A DNA stretch of 64,000 bases, taken from contig NW_020194515.1 in assembly GCF_002865645.1 (NCBI RefSeq), forward strand, positions 1-64,000. The letters run 5' to 3'. Below, in pieces: positions 22,279 through 34,849 of the stretch. Positions within the stretch are counted from its first letter, which is position 1, and the number at the start of each line of letters is the position of its first letter. The notes beneath the pieces were generated by a model. The model did no database searches and was not told the DNA's origin. It saw only the letters and a program-made list of their open reading frames with translations. This DNA comes from Hyaloscypha bicolor E. Taxonomy: Eukaryota > Ascomycota > Leotiomycetes > Helotiales > Hyaloscyphaceae. A program made the translations under genes and the position numbers.

Positions 22279-24618
22279 ATTATATCTTTTTTCTAGAATT
22301 TTATTCCTAAGATTTATTAATTTATTCTAGTAAATAATTAATTAATTAATTATTTAATTAAGGTAAACTTCTAGTATCTTAGAAAATAGTTTTACTAATA
22401 TAATCTAAATAATAAATATAAAAATCATCTAATTAGATTAAAGCTAAGTAAGTAAGAAGAAAGAATAATTATATTCTAGGTATAGGGGCTAGTTAGTAAT
22501 TACAATTTCGTTTAGAATTTAAGTATTCTAATTAGCTTAATCCAAAGTACTAAGGTACTATTTCATAAAATTAATACTACTTATTAGATCTTATATTAGA
22601 ATAATCTAAATAGCTATATAGAAAGAATTTAATAAATATTTATATAAGAAACCTATATAAATATTTCTGAGGTTCTAGAAATTATTTATAGGCTTCTAGA
22701 AATATATATTAATTAGTTATACTAGTTTCTAATTAGAACTAGTACGAAAACTAGTAGTTAATTCAGGTAGTTCTTTACTTTTATAAAAGAACCTCTTTAT
22801 ATTATTATATACTCTTTTTCTTTCTAATAATTATATATATAATAACTTTTTCTATTATTACTTTCTAGCCTCTTTTTCTGCTTTTCTTTAAGCCTTCTTT
22901 AATTATTTTTAATTAATTTTATAATATTTTCTTCTAGCTTTATTATTTACCTATATAATAATAAATATAAAAGTAATCTCATAGTCTTCTTTTCTATTAC
23001 TAGTAAATACTTGAAATATTTCAAGTATTTACTTATTAATTTCTTTACCTTATATATTATAATATCTAATAAAAAGAATTATAACTATTATAATAAGAAT
23101 TCTAAGTCTTATATATTAGTAAGTTTTTTAGCTTTAATATTTATTAAAGCTAATATAATTTCAGATTCTTTATTACTTATTAGAGGCTTATTAGTTCTAG
23201 GAAAATACTATTATAGTCTTTAAGAAATTTCTTAAAATATATCCTAAATAGTATTATACTAATAAAAATAATATTATTAATTAGGTTTTTAAAAACTAGA
23301 AAAATACCTATAAGCTTCGGAATTCTTCTTTTTATCTTAATAAGGCAAATAATAATATTACTTAAATTAGTATTCTAAAAATAAGTTTTTTCTAATATAT
23401 TTAGATACTTACTAATTTCTTAAAGAAATACTATAATATCTATTTTTAAAGTATTAATCTTATTACTAAATAGTTTATTACTAGTATTTTAAGTACTAAT
23501 AATATAATATTTATAGCTATTTAGAACCTAATTTTAGAAGTTCGGGCCTTTTATAAGATATATATAATTATTATAAGTTCCTTACTTATTTTTCTTAATA
23601 TTCTTAATACTAATATTATTATAATATAACTATATCTTATTAAAAGATAAGTAAATTCCGGAAAATATTAGCTAATTCTTTACTAAGTCCTAAATAGGGC
23701 TAGTATTTAGTATTCTTACTTTAGAAATTAGGAATTTATAAGAATTAGAGTTTATTTATTTAAGATATCTATAGCTAGTTTATTTATAATAAATCTTTTT
23801 TAATTCTAAATCTTTTTCTAATAATTTAAATATAATTCTTATAAGTCTTAATAAAATTCTAAAAAACCTTTATAAGTAAAAAATCTAGAAAAAGAATATT
23901 TCTATTATTATTCCGGGCCTTTTCTTAATTATCTAAGTTCTTTTTTTCTTTTAAGTAGCCTTTTTCTTAATAGTTTAGAATTCTTTTTAATTTTAAGAAA
24001 TTATTAAAAAATAATTTTGGATTTTAAGCTATAATTTTAGTTATATAATTTTAGAAGTTTCTTGAAATTTTTAAGATTAAGAAAAGCAAGTAACTAGATA
24101 TTATAATCTTTAGGCTAGGCTTTTTATTTAATTAAATACTATTATTTCTTACTTTTATTATTTTATTAGTAATTAATAATAGCTTTTATTTCCTATTTTT
24201 ATTCTTTATTATTATTTACTAATTTTAGAAATTCTTTAGAAAAATATAAGTATAGCTTCTAATTCTTTTTTATTATATATTTTTTAAGAAAAGAAATATA
24301 GAAAATTAGATATAAATAATTATATATATTTAGTAGTTTTAATTTATATATTAAATTACTAATATATTTAAAAATCCTAAATAGATTTATAAATTTTAGC
24401 TTAAGCTTTCTTATTTTAAATTTAATATTTCTTATTAATAATATTATTTAGGCTTTTTTAAAATAATATTTAGCTAACTAATACTTATTATAATAAGTTT
24501 CCCGGTTATTTTATTTTAAAAGTTTCTAGCTTCTTATATATAGCTAATACTTTTTTTATAATCTTATTTTTAGAATTCTATAAAAATTAAGAGTAATATT
24601 TATAATATATATAAAAAA
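22279..24618 (-). pseudogene. Inverted 3' half of element III (part 1)
   Basis: Reverse orientation of the family A region between 3' LTR and integrase, colinear with 10702-13060 in element I and 52197-54560 in element VII. It ends at the insertion of element IV and resumes at 32450-32603. Confidence 0.85.
23002..23033. repeat. Perfect 32-bp palindrome (family A)
   Basis: Half-site AGTAAATACTTGAAAT followed by its exact reverse complement, no spacer. Only this copy is intact; the other three each differ by C-to-T or G-to-A changes. Confidence 0.95.
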
Positions 24619-24916
24619 TATAATATATATAGAGTTATATATAACTTAAGGGCATGTAATAAACCTCGGATATTATAAGTATTAATTAGGGAATTCGGTA
24701 GCCCTTTAATATCCCAACTAATTACTATTTATATTATATATATTAGGCTTATAAATTACTAATTATATATATATTATTAGGGCCTCCTATTTAAAAGAGG
24801 CTTCCCTGAACCTTATAAGAGAAACAGAGATTAGTTTTATACTAAATTTAATACTATAGTTTTATAATATACTAATTTATTCTATTATCTTATTACCTAC
24901 TAATAAATACTTTATA
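24619..24916 (+). repeat. 5' LTR of element IV
   Basis: 298 bp; contains the self-complementary segment AGAGATTAGTT about 85-95 nt before its 3' end. Confidence 0.92.
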
Positions 24917-24960
24917 AGCTAATCTTTCTATCCTTAAAAAAGGTAGTTTAATAAGTAATT

Positions 24961-27900
24961 ATATCTCAAAATCTGCGAAATATATAACCCTTTACTAAAG
25001 CTATTCCTATAAAGAAAGTTAAATAGATTAACCCTAATATGAGTAATAGTAAAGGCTCGTCTAATACTTTTAATAGGGCCCCTTAAAAGCCTCTGAGAGC
25101 TAGTAATAATAACAGAAATAATTCCGGTAATAATTAAGATACCGAGATTAATATCTAAATTATTATTATTTAAGCTATAAAATAGGGCTTATATACTAAA
25201 GTCAAAGCATTCTAATAAAAGCAAGAATTAGTAAATATAATTAACTAATATATCCTATAATTAGAGTAATATAAGAATATTCTTAGGAATATCTTATAGT
25301 TTACTATATTTTATAGAAACTCTATTTATAAGTCTATTTTATCTTCCTTAGTAATTCTTACTAGAGAACTTCCTAAAATAGAATTAGAATTCACTTTCTT
25401 TCCTAATATAATAAGCTTTAAAAGCAATCTTAATACTATTTATTAGAAGCTATTATATAATATTCTAAAAATATATTTGGACTAAAAGAAGCTTCTTAAG
25501 ATCCGGATACCTAACTTATATTATAGAAAGTCTTTTAAGAAATAGAGAATATTTGTATTTTCCTAAAAAGTAATCTTTAGGACCTAATCTTGGACTTATA
25601 ATAGATACTTTTCTAAAGTTAACTTTACTATAAGTGCCTTTAGAGACAAATCTTATAATACTTAAGAGGCTATAATAAAATAAAGCCCATTATTATATAA
25701 GGTCTATTAGAAGTAATTTAAGGCTTATTTAGCTAATATACTTTAAATACCTTAAACCCATTAATAAGATATTTTTAAGGAACTCCGAAATCTTTATTAG
25801 AAAAATAATAAGATAATTACCGAGTTATATATTTGGATAATTAGTCTCGAAATTAACTAGGATTTATATCCTAAAAAGAACCGGATCCGGATTCTTAATA
25901 TTACTTTATCTAATTATAAGACTTATTAAATACTTATATTTATTTTCTTAGGAAATAAGATAGTATCTATTTTCAAATAGCTTAAAAAAGCTTAGAAAGC
26001 AAAATATACTACTTATTCTAAATTAAGAAAAGTAAAGACAAGAGAGTCTAATAAAAGTAACTCTGCCTCTAAAGACCCTAACTTAGTAAATTCTGATTTA
26101 TAAGGCTATTAAAAAAGAAAGAATAAGTTCTAAAGATTATATAAGAAACCCTTAGGTAGTATTTTGGCCTCTTTAAAGCCTTAATAGAATACTAGTTCTA
26201 CTTCAGGTATGGTTTATTAGACTTATAAATAGAAAGAATACTTTTTAGGAAATATAAAATATTTCAAGTATATTAAATAGGCTTAGTAAAACCTTAATAA
26301 GGCTAAAATTATAGAAGAGTTAAGGTATCTATAAAAGCAGGTTAATACTATAGCTATAGAAAAGTGCTTTAAAAGAGACTTTCCTAAGAAATAGAAAAAA
26401 GGAAAGGCTAAATCTTAAATATTAATAATTTTGGCTATAATAAAAAAGATATATTACTTTATATAACTATTTAAATAAGATTAATATAGTTAGAAATAGG
26501 TATCTTAGAGATATATAGTAGATTTAGTAATACCGGATTAGATTATAATTTCCTTAATAATAATTAGGCTTAAAACCAGGGCTTTATTACCTTAGCTAAA
26601 TATAATTAAGAATTTATAATCTTTTATAGGAACTGATTTAAGATTTATTAAACCTATAATCTTAAGGTATTTATTATAAATAATTATAGTAAGATATATT
26701 CTTTTAAGCTCTAGTTTTATAAATATAAGAATATTAGCTCTTATAGCCTTATCTTTAGTATAGAATTTTATAAAATAACCCTTATATAATATATAGACTA
26801 TATTAAGAAATAATAGATATATATATTTATATAACCTAATAATATTAAGATCCTAATACTAAAAGAATTTAATAAGGAACTTAACTAGTACCCTAAACTA
26901 GTATCTTAAGTCTTATTCTTAACTAAAGGCAAATATAACTATCCTAGATAATAGGCTTTATATATTTATAATAGTTACTAGATTTCTACTTTATTATATA
27001 ATTCTAGTAATACTAAATAGGAGTTTTTAATATAGTAAATTAATACTTTCTAGAAAGGGGCCTTAGAAATACTTATTTATTTCCGGAATAATAAATACAA
27101 AAACTTTTTAGAGGTTTTTAATCCTAATAAAGCTTTGGAATTTCCTAATTTTGGCAGTATTAAATATTCTATTAATATAGATAATACGGTTCTATATAGG
27201 CCTTTATATAATCTATTAGAAACCTAACTAGAAATATTATATCTATATTTATAGGATATACTTTATAAATATTAGATAAGGCCTAATAAAAGCCTAATAG
27301 GGATACCTATTCTTTTTGTTCCTAAAAAGAATAAAGAACTATACTTTTATATTAATTATTATAGACTTAATCAAGTTATAATTAAGAATTAGTATCTGCT
27401 TTCTCTTATTAATAAGACGCTTAACCGGCTTTAAAAAGCCAAGATCTTTATAAAGCTAGATCTTAAAAATATATATTATTAGATAAGAATTTATAAAGAA
27501 TATAAATAGAAAACAGCTTTTAGGACTTACTATAGCTATTTTAAATATCTTATAATATCTTTTGGGCTAGCTAATATACTAGCTATATTTCAAGTATATA
27601 TTAATATTATATTTATAGGATTCCTGAATTATTTCATAATTATTTATTTAAATAATATCTTTATTTATTCCTAAAATAAAAATAAATACTATAATTATAT
27701 TTACTAGATACTTACTAGGCTATATAAAAATAATCTGTTTTATAAACTTAGTAAATATAAGTTTAATATTAAGGAAGTCGAATTTTTGGGCTTCCTTATT
27801 AGAATAAAAGATATTTATATAAATCCTAAATAAGTCTATAGTATTATTAAATAGCTAGAACCAGAATTATTCTATAATATCTAAATATTTCTTGAATTTA

Positions 27901-30420
27901 CTAATTTCTACTATAGGTTTATCTATTATTATTCTCAGATAATTATAGGCTTAATAGATTTCTTAAAAGAAATAGAAAAAGGCCAGAAATCCGGCCTTTT
28001 TATATAAATAAATAAAATAGCTAAAAGCTTTAAAACTTTAAAAAAAGCTTTTACTATAATACCTATCCTGGTTTATTTTAACCTTTCTAAGAAGATTTAT
28101 ATTAAAACTAATATATTAAAATTCGTAATTACTAGTACTATTTTATAATAAGTTAATTCTAATAATAACCCGAAAAAATACTAGTATCTAGTAGTATTCT
28201 AGTTCCGGAAACTCTCCGGAATTAAATATAACTATAGTACCTATAATAGAGAACTACTTATAATTATTAAAGCCTTTAAATATTAGTACTATTACCTTAA
28301 AAGGTTTAGGTTTATAATTAAGGTTATTATAGACTATAATAACCTCTAATACTTTATAGAAATAAAGTATCTAGAGAGCTATTAAATATATTAGGTAATA
28401 TATCTTATAATATATAATTTTAATATTATTTACTATAGAGGCACCTCAAATCCAGTAAATGAATCTAATAGAAGACCTAATTATAAAAAAGATTCTATTA
28501 ATATAACTTGGCTTCTAATCTTTTAGAATAAATTAAAGAAAGCTTTTATAGTTATAATTTAAAGATTCTTATAAATATCTAAAGAATTCCCTCTTTAAAA
28601 TAGGTATTATTTAATACTTACTATATTTATAATAGCTAAGGAAAAATGTTTACTATAAAACAAGTAAATAGATTATCTTATAAATCTCTTAATTATAGAA
28701 TTAGTTAAGAAGTAAGGTATAGGGAAATGCCTTAAAGGCTCTATTATTATAGCTAAGATAATAGGAATATTTATAACTATATTATTTAATAAAACTAAAG
28801 ATTTTTCGGTTTCTTAAGTTTTTGAATTAGATAGTTATAAATACCTAATTCCCTATATATAGATATATATAACTACTAAAAGAGCTATAATACTAGCCCT
28901 TTTATCTAAATTCCTTTTAGATATTATCCAGGTAATTTAAAGAAATAATTTTTAATATTAGAATATTATAAAATAGAGGTTTAGTAAGAAAGATACTAAG
29001 AGAAAAGAAATCTGGAAAAATAATTCAGGCCTATTTAGGTATTATTTAAGAATTATTATATCTAATAATCCCGCTTTATATTAAGAAATTATAAAGCTTT
29101 ATTATAATAATCTAATAGCTAGATACTATAAAATAAAGAAAACTCTCGAGCTCCTTAGAAAGTCCTAGTATTAGGAGAATATAAAAGGAAATATTTATAA
29201 TTATTATTAAGAATATAATATTTACTAGAGAATTAAGGCAAAGAGGTATTTATTATATAATTTATTTAGTAGTTTATTATAGCCTAAGAAACCCTAGAAT
29301 AAGATTTCTATAAATTTTATTATAGGTCTATTATTATATAAGAACCCGGCAGGAAGTCCCGATTTTAATATAATTCTTATAGTTATTAACTAGTATTCTA
29401 AAATAGTAAGATATATTATATATTATAAGACTATTAATTTTCCGGAGCTTACTAAAATTATATAATAATATGTTTTCTCGATCTTTGGCTCCTCTAATAG
29501 AATTATTTCTGACTAAAAAATAGTATTTACTAGCTAGTTCTAGTCTGCTTTCTGTTTTTACTTAATATATAAATAGTATTTAAGTATAGCTTACTATTCT
29601 TAGATAAATAATTAGATAGAAAGGCAGAACTAGACCCTGAAATACTACCTGAGATATTATTATAATACCTAAAAGAATAACTAGTTTAAGAAGTTATTTT
29701 TTATAGAATTTATATATAATAATTCAAAATATTAGGTTTTATAGGATATATCTTTCTATATATATTATAAATACTACCCTTAATTTCTATAGAATCCTAA
29801 GAATAGAATTATAGAAAAGATACTAGTTATATATAAGAGGCTAGAAACCCTTAAAATAGAATAGAGAAAGCTTAAGAATTTATAGTATTATATATAAAAT
29901 AACCGGGAAACCTACTATAATAGGTACTAGTTAGCTAAATACTATTCTAAAGAAGCCTAGATAATACTATTAATAAGAAATATTAAACTTAAGATAAGAA
30001 AGCTTAAACCAAAATTTATAGGTCTATTTAGAATCCTTAAATATATTAGTAATTCGGTATATAAGTTAGAACTACTAAATATATATAATTATTTATATCT
30101 AACTTTTTATATTTCTTTTCTTAAAAAGTATATAGTAAAAAAGAATTAGAAGTTATATTTATATTTTTCTAAAGAACTTCCGGAATTAGTAAATAATAAT
30201 AAAAAATAAGAATAGGAAATAAAAGCTATTATTAATTACTAATAAGATAATAGAAATAAAAAGTAATAGTATTTAATTAAATAGAAAGCCTAGCCTAAAG
30301 ATTATAATACCTAATTATCTATTTTCCCTAACCTTAAAAATTCCAAGGAATTTCTAAAATTATATAACTAAAACCATAGCTTAAAATCCGAAACTATTTT
30401 TTAATAATCTCTTAAGATTA
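24961..30420 (+). pseudogene. Element IV gag-pol remnant
   Basis: Gag would start at 24961 (ATG now ATA; the following codons match the intact start of element VII). Reverse transcriptase lies at ~27280-27680, ending in IYLNNIFIYS for the catalytic IYLDDILIYS. Integrase follows (~28950-29700), with the AYYSQTD motif uninterrupted here at ~29590, unlike element III. The chromodomain shows YLIKQKA-stop-PKDYNT-stop-LSIFPNLKNSKEF (stops for Trp). Dozens of TAA/TAG stops at former Gln/Trp codons make it non-functional. Confidence 0.85.
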
Positions 30421-30767
30421 AAAAGAATTCTGGACTATTAAGAAAAAGACTACTTAAAAGAAAAAAAAGACCTAAATAGCTAAAAAAAAAAAGGCCCGGA
30501 ATAGTAATAGAAATACTTTTTTTCTAGATTTTTTATTTATAAAGGTTTTCTAGAGTTTTATTAAGGCTTATAAGAATTATATTTAAATTATTAGAAAAAG
30601 GTTTAGGATTAAGAAAGATTTATTATAAGTAGACTAGTTATAAGTATTTTAAATAAATAAACTCTAATTTCTATAAATTCCTAATTCCCAAAATAAGAAT
30701 ACTAAATACTAGTTCTATTTAGAACTTAATAAAGAATTAGCTAATACTTTCCGGAATTTGCTTATCT

Positions 30768-31438
30768 CTTAATAAAATATAGTTATATTATAATAATATT
30801 AGTATTAAGGATATTAAAAGAAGTAAGTAAGGAACTTATAATAGTTATATATATCTTATAAAAGGCCCGAACTTCTAAAATTAGATCTCAAATAGCTATA
30901 AGTATTATATTATTAATACTTAAAGTACTAGTAATAAACTATTTAGTAATCTTAGTAATAAGCTTAGTAATAAAATTAATGCCTTAAAAGTAGATATTAT
31001 GATATTTCTTTAAGGAATTAATAAATACCTAAATATATTAGAAAAAACTTACCTTTAGGATACTAACCCAAATAGTATTATTATTTATCTTATTAAGACA
31101 GGAAAAAGAATTCCGAAGCTTATTAGTATTCTTCTAGTCTTTAAAAACCTAATTAATAGTATTATCCTTATTAGTATAATATTATTTAAAATATACTTTA
31201 AGAAATTTCTTAAAGATTATAATAGTATCTTCCCAGAACCGGCAAGCCTCTAATAAGTAGTAAGAAATCTGAAATTACATTAGCTTTAATAGATATTAAA
31301 GCTAAAGAACTTACTAATATATAAGACTTAGAACCCTTATTATAATAGTTATAATTCTTTTTACTAGGTACTATAATATATAAGATAAAGAGATTAATAA
31401 GTAAATACTTAAAATATTTCAAGTATTTACTAGTAATA
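30768..31438 (+). pseudogene. Possible extra frame downstream of chromodomain (family A)
   Basis: One plus-strand frame is relatively free of stops and has mixed charged and hydrophobic composition, for example DTNPNSIIIYLIKTGKRIPK, and nearly all its stops are TAA/TAG convertible to Gln. It lies in another frame from the chromodomain, 0.4 kb past it. I do not recognise it. It could be a degraded third gene or just compositionally biased DNA. Confidence 0.35.
31400..31431. repeat. Family A palindrome, copy in element IV
   Basis: 32-bp palindrome with one G-to-A change in the left arm; about 0.72 kb before the 3' LTR. Confidence 0.85.
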
Positions 31439-32151
31439 GGAAAAGAGGCTATAAGGTTACCTTTATACTTATTATTATAGGAATAGATAATAAAGCCAGA
31501 AGAAGATATTATGAAATTAATTAAAAATAATTAAAAAAGACTTAGAAAAGAATAGAAAAAGAGACTAGAAAGTAATAATAGAAAAAGTTATATATATAGT
31601 TATTAGAAAGAAAGAGAGTATATAGTAATATAAAGAGGTTCTTTTATAAAGATAAAGAACTACCTGGATTAACTACTAGTTTTTATACTAGTCCTAATTA
31701 GAAACTAGTATAACTAATTAATATATACTTCCAGAAGCCCATAAATAATCTTTAGGACCTCAGAAATATTTATATAGATTTCTTATATAAATATTTATTA
31801 AATACTTTCTATATAGCTATTTAGATTATTCTAATATAAGATCTAATAAGTAGTATTAATTTTATAGGATAGTATCTTAGTACTTTGGATCGAGCTAATT
31901 AGAATACTTAGATCCTAAACGAAATTATAATTACTAGCTAGCCCTTATATCTGGGATATAATTACCCTTCTTTCTCGCTTACTTAGCCCTGATCTAATTA
32001 GATAATTTTTATATCTATTATTTAGATTATATTAGTAAAACTACCTCCCAAGATACTAGAAGTTTATATTAATTAAATAAATAATTAATTAAATATTTAC
32101 TAGAATAAATTAATAAATCTTGGGAATAAGATCCTAGAAAGAGGATATAGT

Positions 32152-32449
32152 TATAATATATATAGGGTTATATATAACTTAAGAGTATATAATAAACCTC
32201 GGATATTGCGGGTATTAATTAGGGAATTTAGTAGCTCTTTAATATCCCAACTAACTACTATTTATATTATATATATTAGGCTTATAAATTACTAATTATA
32301 TATATATTATCGGGGCCTCCTATTTAGAAAGGGCTTCCCTGGACCTTATAGGAGGAATAGAGATTAGTTCTATACTGAATTTAATACTATAGTTTTATAA
32401 TATACTAATTCATTCTATTATCTTATTACTTACTAATAAATACCTTACA
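32152..32449 (+). repeat. 3' LTR of element IV
   Basis: 298 bp, ends CCTTACA, which preserves the ancestral terminal CA lost in most copies. Preceded by a purine-rich tract (AGAAAGAGGATA). Confidence 0.92.
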
Positions 32450-32603
32450 AAAAAATATATTTTATAAAACCTAATATTTTAAGTTATTATATATAAATTT
32501 TATAAAAAATAACTTTTTAAACTAGTTATTTTTTTAGATATTATAATAATATTTTAGGTAATATTTTAGGGCCTAGTTTTACTTTTCTATCTAATTATTT
32601 ATT
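32450..32603 (-). pseudogene. Inverted 3' half of element III (part 2)
   Basis: Continues 22279-24618 after element IV; ends in CTAATTATTTATT, whose reverse complement resumes the integrase frame broken at 21980. Confidence 0.85.
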
Positions 32604-32901
32604 TATAATATATATAGGATTATATATAATTTAAGGATATATAATAAACCTCGGATATTATAGATATTAATTAGGGAAATTAAAGGCCTTTTAACTTTAT
32701 AACTAACTACTATTTATATTATAAGTATTAGGCTTATAAATTACTAATTATATATATATTATTAGGGCCTTCTATTTAGAGAGGGCTTCCCTAAACTTTA
32801 TAGGAGAAATAGAAATTAGTTTTATACTAAATTTAATATTATAGTTTTATAATTTACTAATTTATTTTATTATCTTATTACTTATTAATAAATACTTTAT
32901 A
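32604..32901 (+). repeat. LTR at right inversion breakpoint, right end of element III
   Basis: 298-bp LTR in the same orientation as the 5' LTR of element III and followed by its target duplication ATTAC. Confidence 0.92.
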
Positions 32902-33449
32902 ATTACTTATTATTATATTATTAGGAAAGAATACTAGTAATAATATTATTTAAAATACTAGTCTTAATTATTAATTATTATTTTAGATTATAATAATAAA
33001 ATAGGGCTAATAATATAAAATAAGCTTTAAGCTTTTTAAAAGTATTTTAATAAATCTTATTAAATAAAAAAGAAATATTTATATATATAAGATTTAATAA
33101 AGATTTAGTAATCTTATTATAATTATAAATAAATCTTTTATAAAAGTTATAGAATTTTAGAAAGGCTTATATTTCTCTTATAATTTAAAAAGCTTTTTAA
33201 TTCTTTATAACTATAACCTTTTTAGGATTAACTTTAATATTCTTTATAAAAATAGTAAAGCTAAAATATTTCATATATATAATATAGAATTTATATTTTT
33301 TAATATTTATTTATAAGCTTATATTTTAAAGCTATTAAAAAACTTTCTTTATATAAAATTTATATTCTAACTTATTATTAAAATAAATAAGAATATTATT
33401 TAAATAAGCTATATAAAAGTTATTTAAATAATTAAATAAAATATTATTT

Positions 33450-34080
33450 ATATAATACTAGTAAATAAGTAGCCTATTAATTAATTCAAAAAATAAAACC
33501 TTATATTTATATATCTTATAATATATATAAAATATATAAAATATTATTAATTTCTTTAATTTGAAATTTATATAAATTTAGTAAAAAGCCTAATAAATAT
33601 TAAGTTTTATAAAGATTTTAGCTTTACTAATTTTAGCTAAGGTTTTATTAAAAAAAAAGAATAATAATTCTTATAAATAATCTAGTTAAGCTTTTAGTAA
33701 TTAATATAGAATTATAGGCTTTTATTAGATTTTTTTATAAAAAGAATAGGGGCTATAAATAGTAATTAACTAGAAATAATAAAACTTTTATTAAGGTTCT
33801 TTAGGAAATATTTCTTTATAGCTTCTAATTTAGTTATTATTATCTTATATAAAGAATTATATCCTAGATATTTCTTTATTTCCTTTTCTAATTATATCTT
33901 ATAATTATATAACTAATAGGGAAATAAAATATTAGAGGCTTTTTTAAAAAAGATATTATTAAACTTAATATATTATTTAGAAATAATAGGATTTTTAATA
34001 TTAGTTTCTAAAAAGAACTTTTTTTATTATTTAAAAAAGCTATTAATCTTATAAAGACTTATAATAAAGGCTTTATTCTC
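33450..34080 (-). pseudogene. Element II reverse transcriptase remnant
   Basis: Minus-strand frame reads LEKEIKKYLGYNSLYKI, then LEAIKKYFLKNLNKSFI, APILFIKKSNKSL and AKISKAKIFIKLNI, the N-terminal part of a Gypsy reverse transcriptase (pattern APILFVKK-x-DGSLR...YRKLN...AK-x-FTKLD). Confidence 0.8.
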
Positions 34081-34529
34081 GGATTATTAGAGATTATAAT
34101 ATATATTTATAAAACTAATACTAGTAATTTTAATAATAAGAGCTTTTATTAGCTTTTTTTATATATAATTTCTTCTAATATAAAGTATTTATAAGGCAAA
34201 TAATACTAGCTAAAAAGTTTTATATTTAGTAATAACTATTTTAAATATCTTATTTATAGAAGTATTTAATTTTTAGTTTTTATAAAATAAAAATAACTAG
34301 TACTAGCTTAGGCTCTTTATTTAAATCTAATTCAAAATTAGTAAAATTATATTCGGAAGTAGTATTATTAATAGAGCTAGTATATAAAAAGAAATTAGTA
34401 ATAAAATTATTCTTTATATTATAGTTTTTAATAGAAGCTTATTTCCTAATAATTTATTATTAGTTCTTTTTATTAAATATATAGTTTCTGGCTTTAATAT
34501 CTATTTAATAATTAAAATAAAAAATATAT

Positions 34530-34809
34530 TATTATAGTTATTATAATATATAATACTAGTAGGAATTAGACTAGAGCTAGAGAAATATCTAATATCTGAA
34601 AGAAATATTTAGTATTTAAATAAGGCTTTTATAATTACCTAATTATTATATATAACCCCGAGCTTAAGCTAGTATATAAGCCTATATATAGCTTGTAATT
34701 ATTTAGATCCGAGGCTTCTTTAAGATTCTTTTCTTTTTTTAGCTTTAAATTATTAAAATAGAAATAGTCTAATTATGTCTTTTAGGTCCTAGATCTTATA
34801 TTTATAATA
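34530..34809 (+). repeat. 5' LTR of element V
   Basis: 280 bp. AGCTTTAAATTA at 34741-34752 is complementary, but for one G-to-A change, to the primer-binding region 34810-34821. Confidence 0.9.
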
Positions 34810-34849
34810 TAATTCAAAGCTTATTTATTTCTTAATTCTATAAAAAATT

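Larger units (their letters stand above)
24619..32449 (+). mobile_element. Element IV: full-length family A chromovirus (7,831 bp)
   Basis: Best complete representative of family A. LTRs 24619-24916 and 32152-32449 are 298 bp each; flanks are AAAAA on both sides (24614-24618 and 32450-32454), within the A-rich site seen uninterrupted in element I near 13065. Order: 5' LTR, primer-binding region, gag, protease/RT/RNase H, integrase, chromodomain (~30190-30370), ~1.8-kb 3' region with a further degraded frame and a palindrome, purine tract AGAAAGAGGATA, 3' LTR. All frames are closed by RIP stops. Confidence 0.93.
16992..32901 (+). mobile_element. Element III: family A chromovirus, partly inverted
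   Basis: Inserted in the reverse transcriptase-RNase H region of element II. Outer LTRs are 16992-17289 and 32604-32901 (298 bp each), with duplication ATTAT (16987-16991) / ATTAC (32902-32906), a single RIP-type difference. The proximal half (16992-21980) reads forward from the 5' LTR through gag (~17334, ATG to ATA), reverse transcriptase (~19650-20060), RNase H and integrase up to the AYHSQTD motif. The distal half (22279-32603) is present in reverse, flanked by opposed LTRs. It contains element IV. Removing element IV and the extra LTR leaves about 7.8 kb, the expected family A length. Confidence 0.9.

Noticed and set aside
11408..31422. Three 70-codon open frames (11408-11620, 23011-23223, minus 31210-31422) with similar products
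   Set aside because: They are the same antisense position of family A copies. They begin at TTG inside a palindrome, not at ATG, and are frameshifted in the fourth copy (near 53055). Openness follows from RIP chemistry on the other strand.
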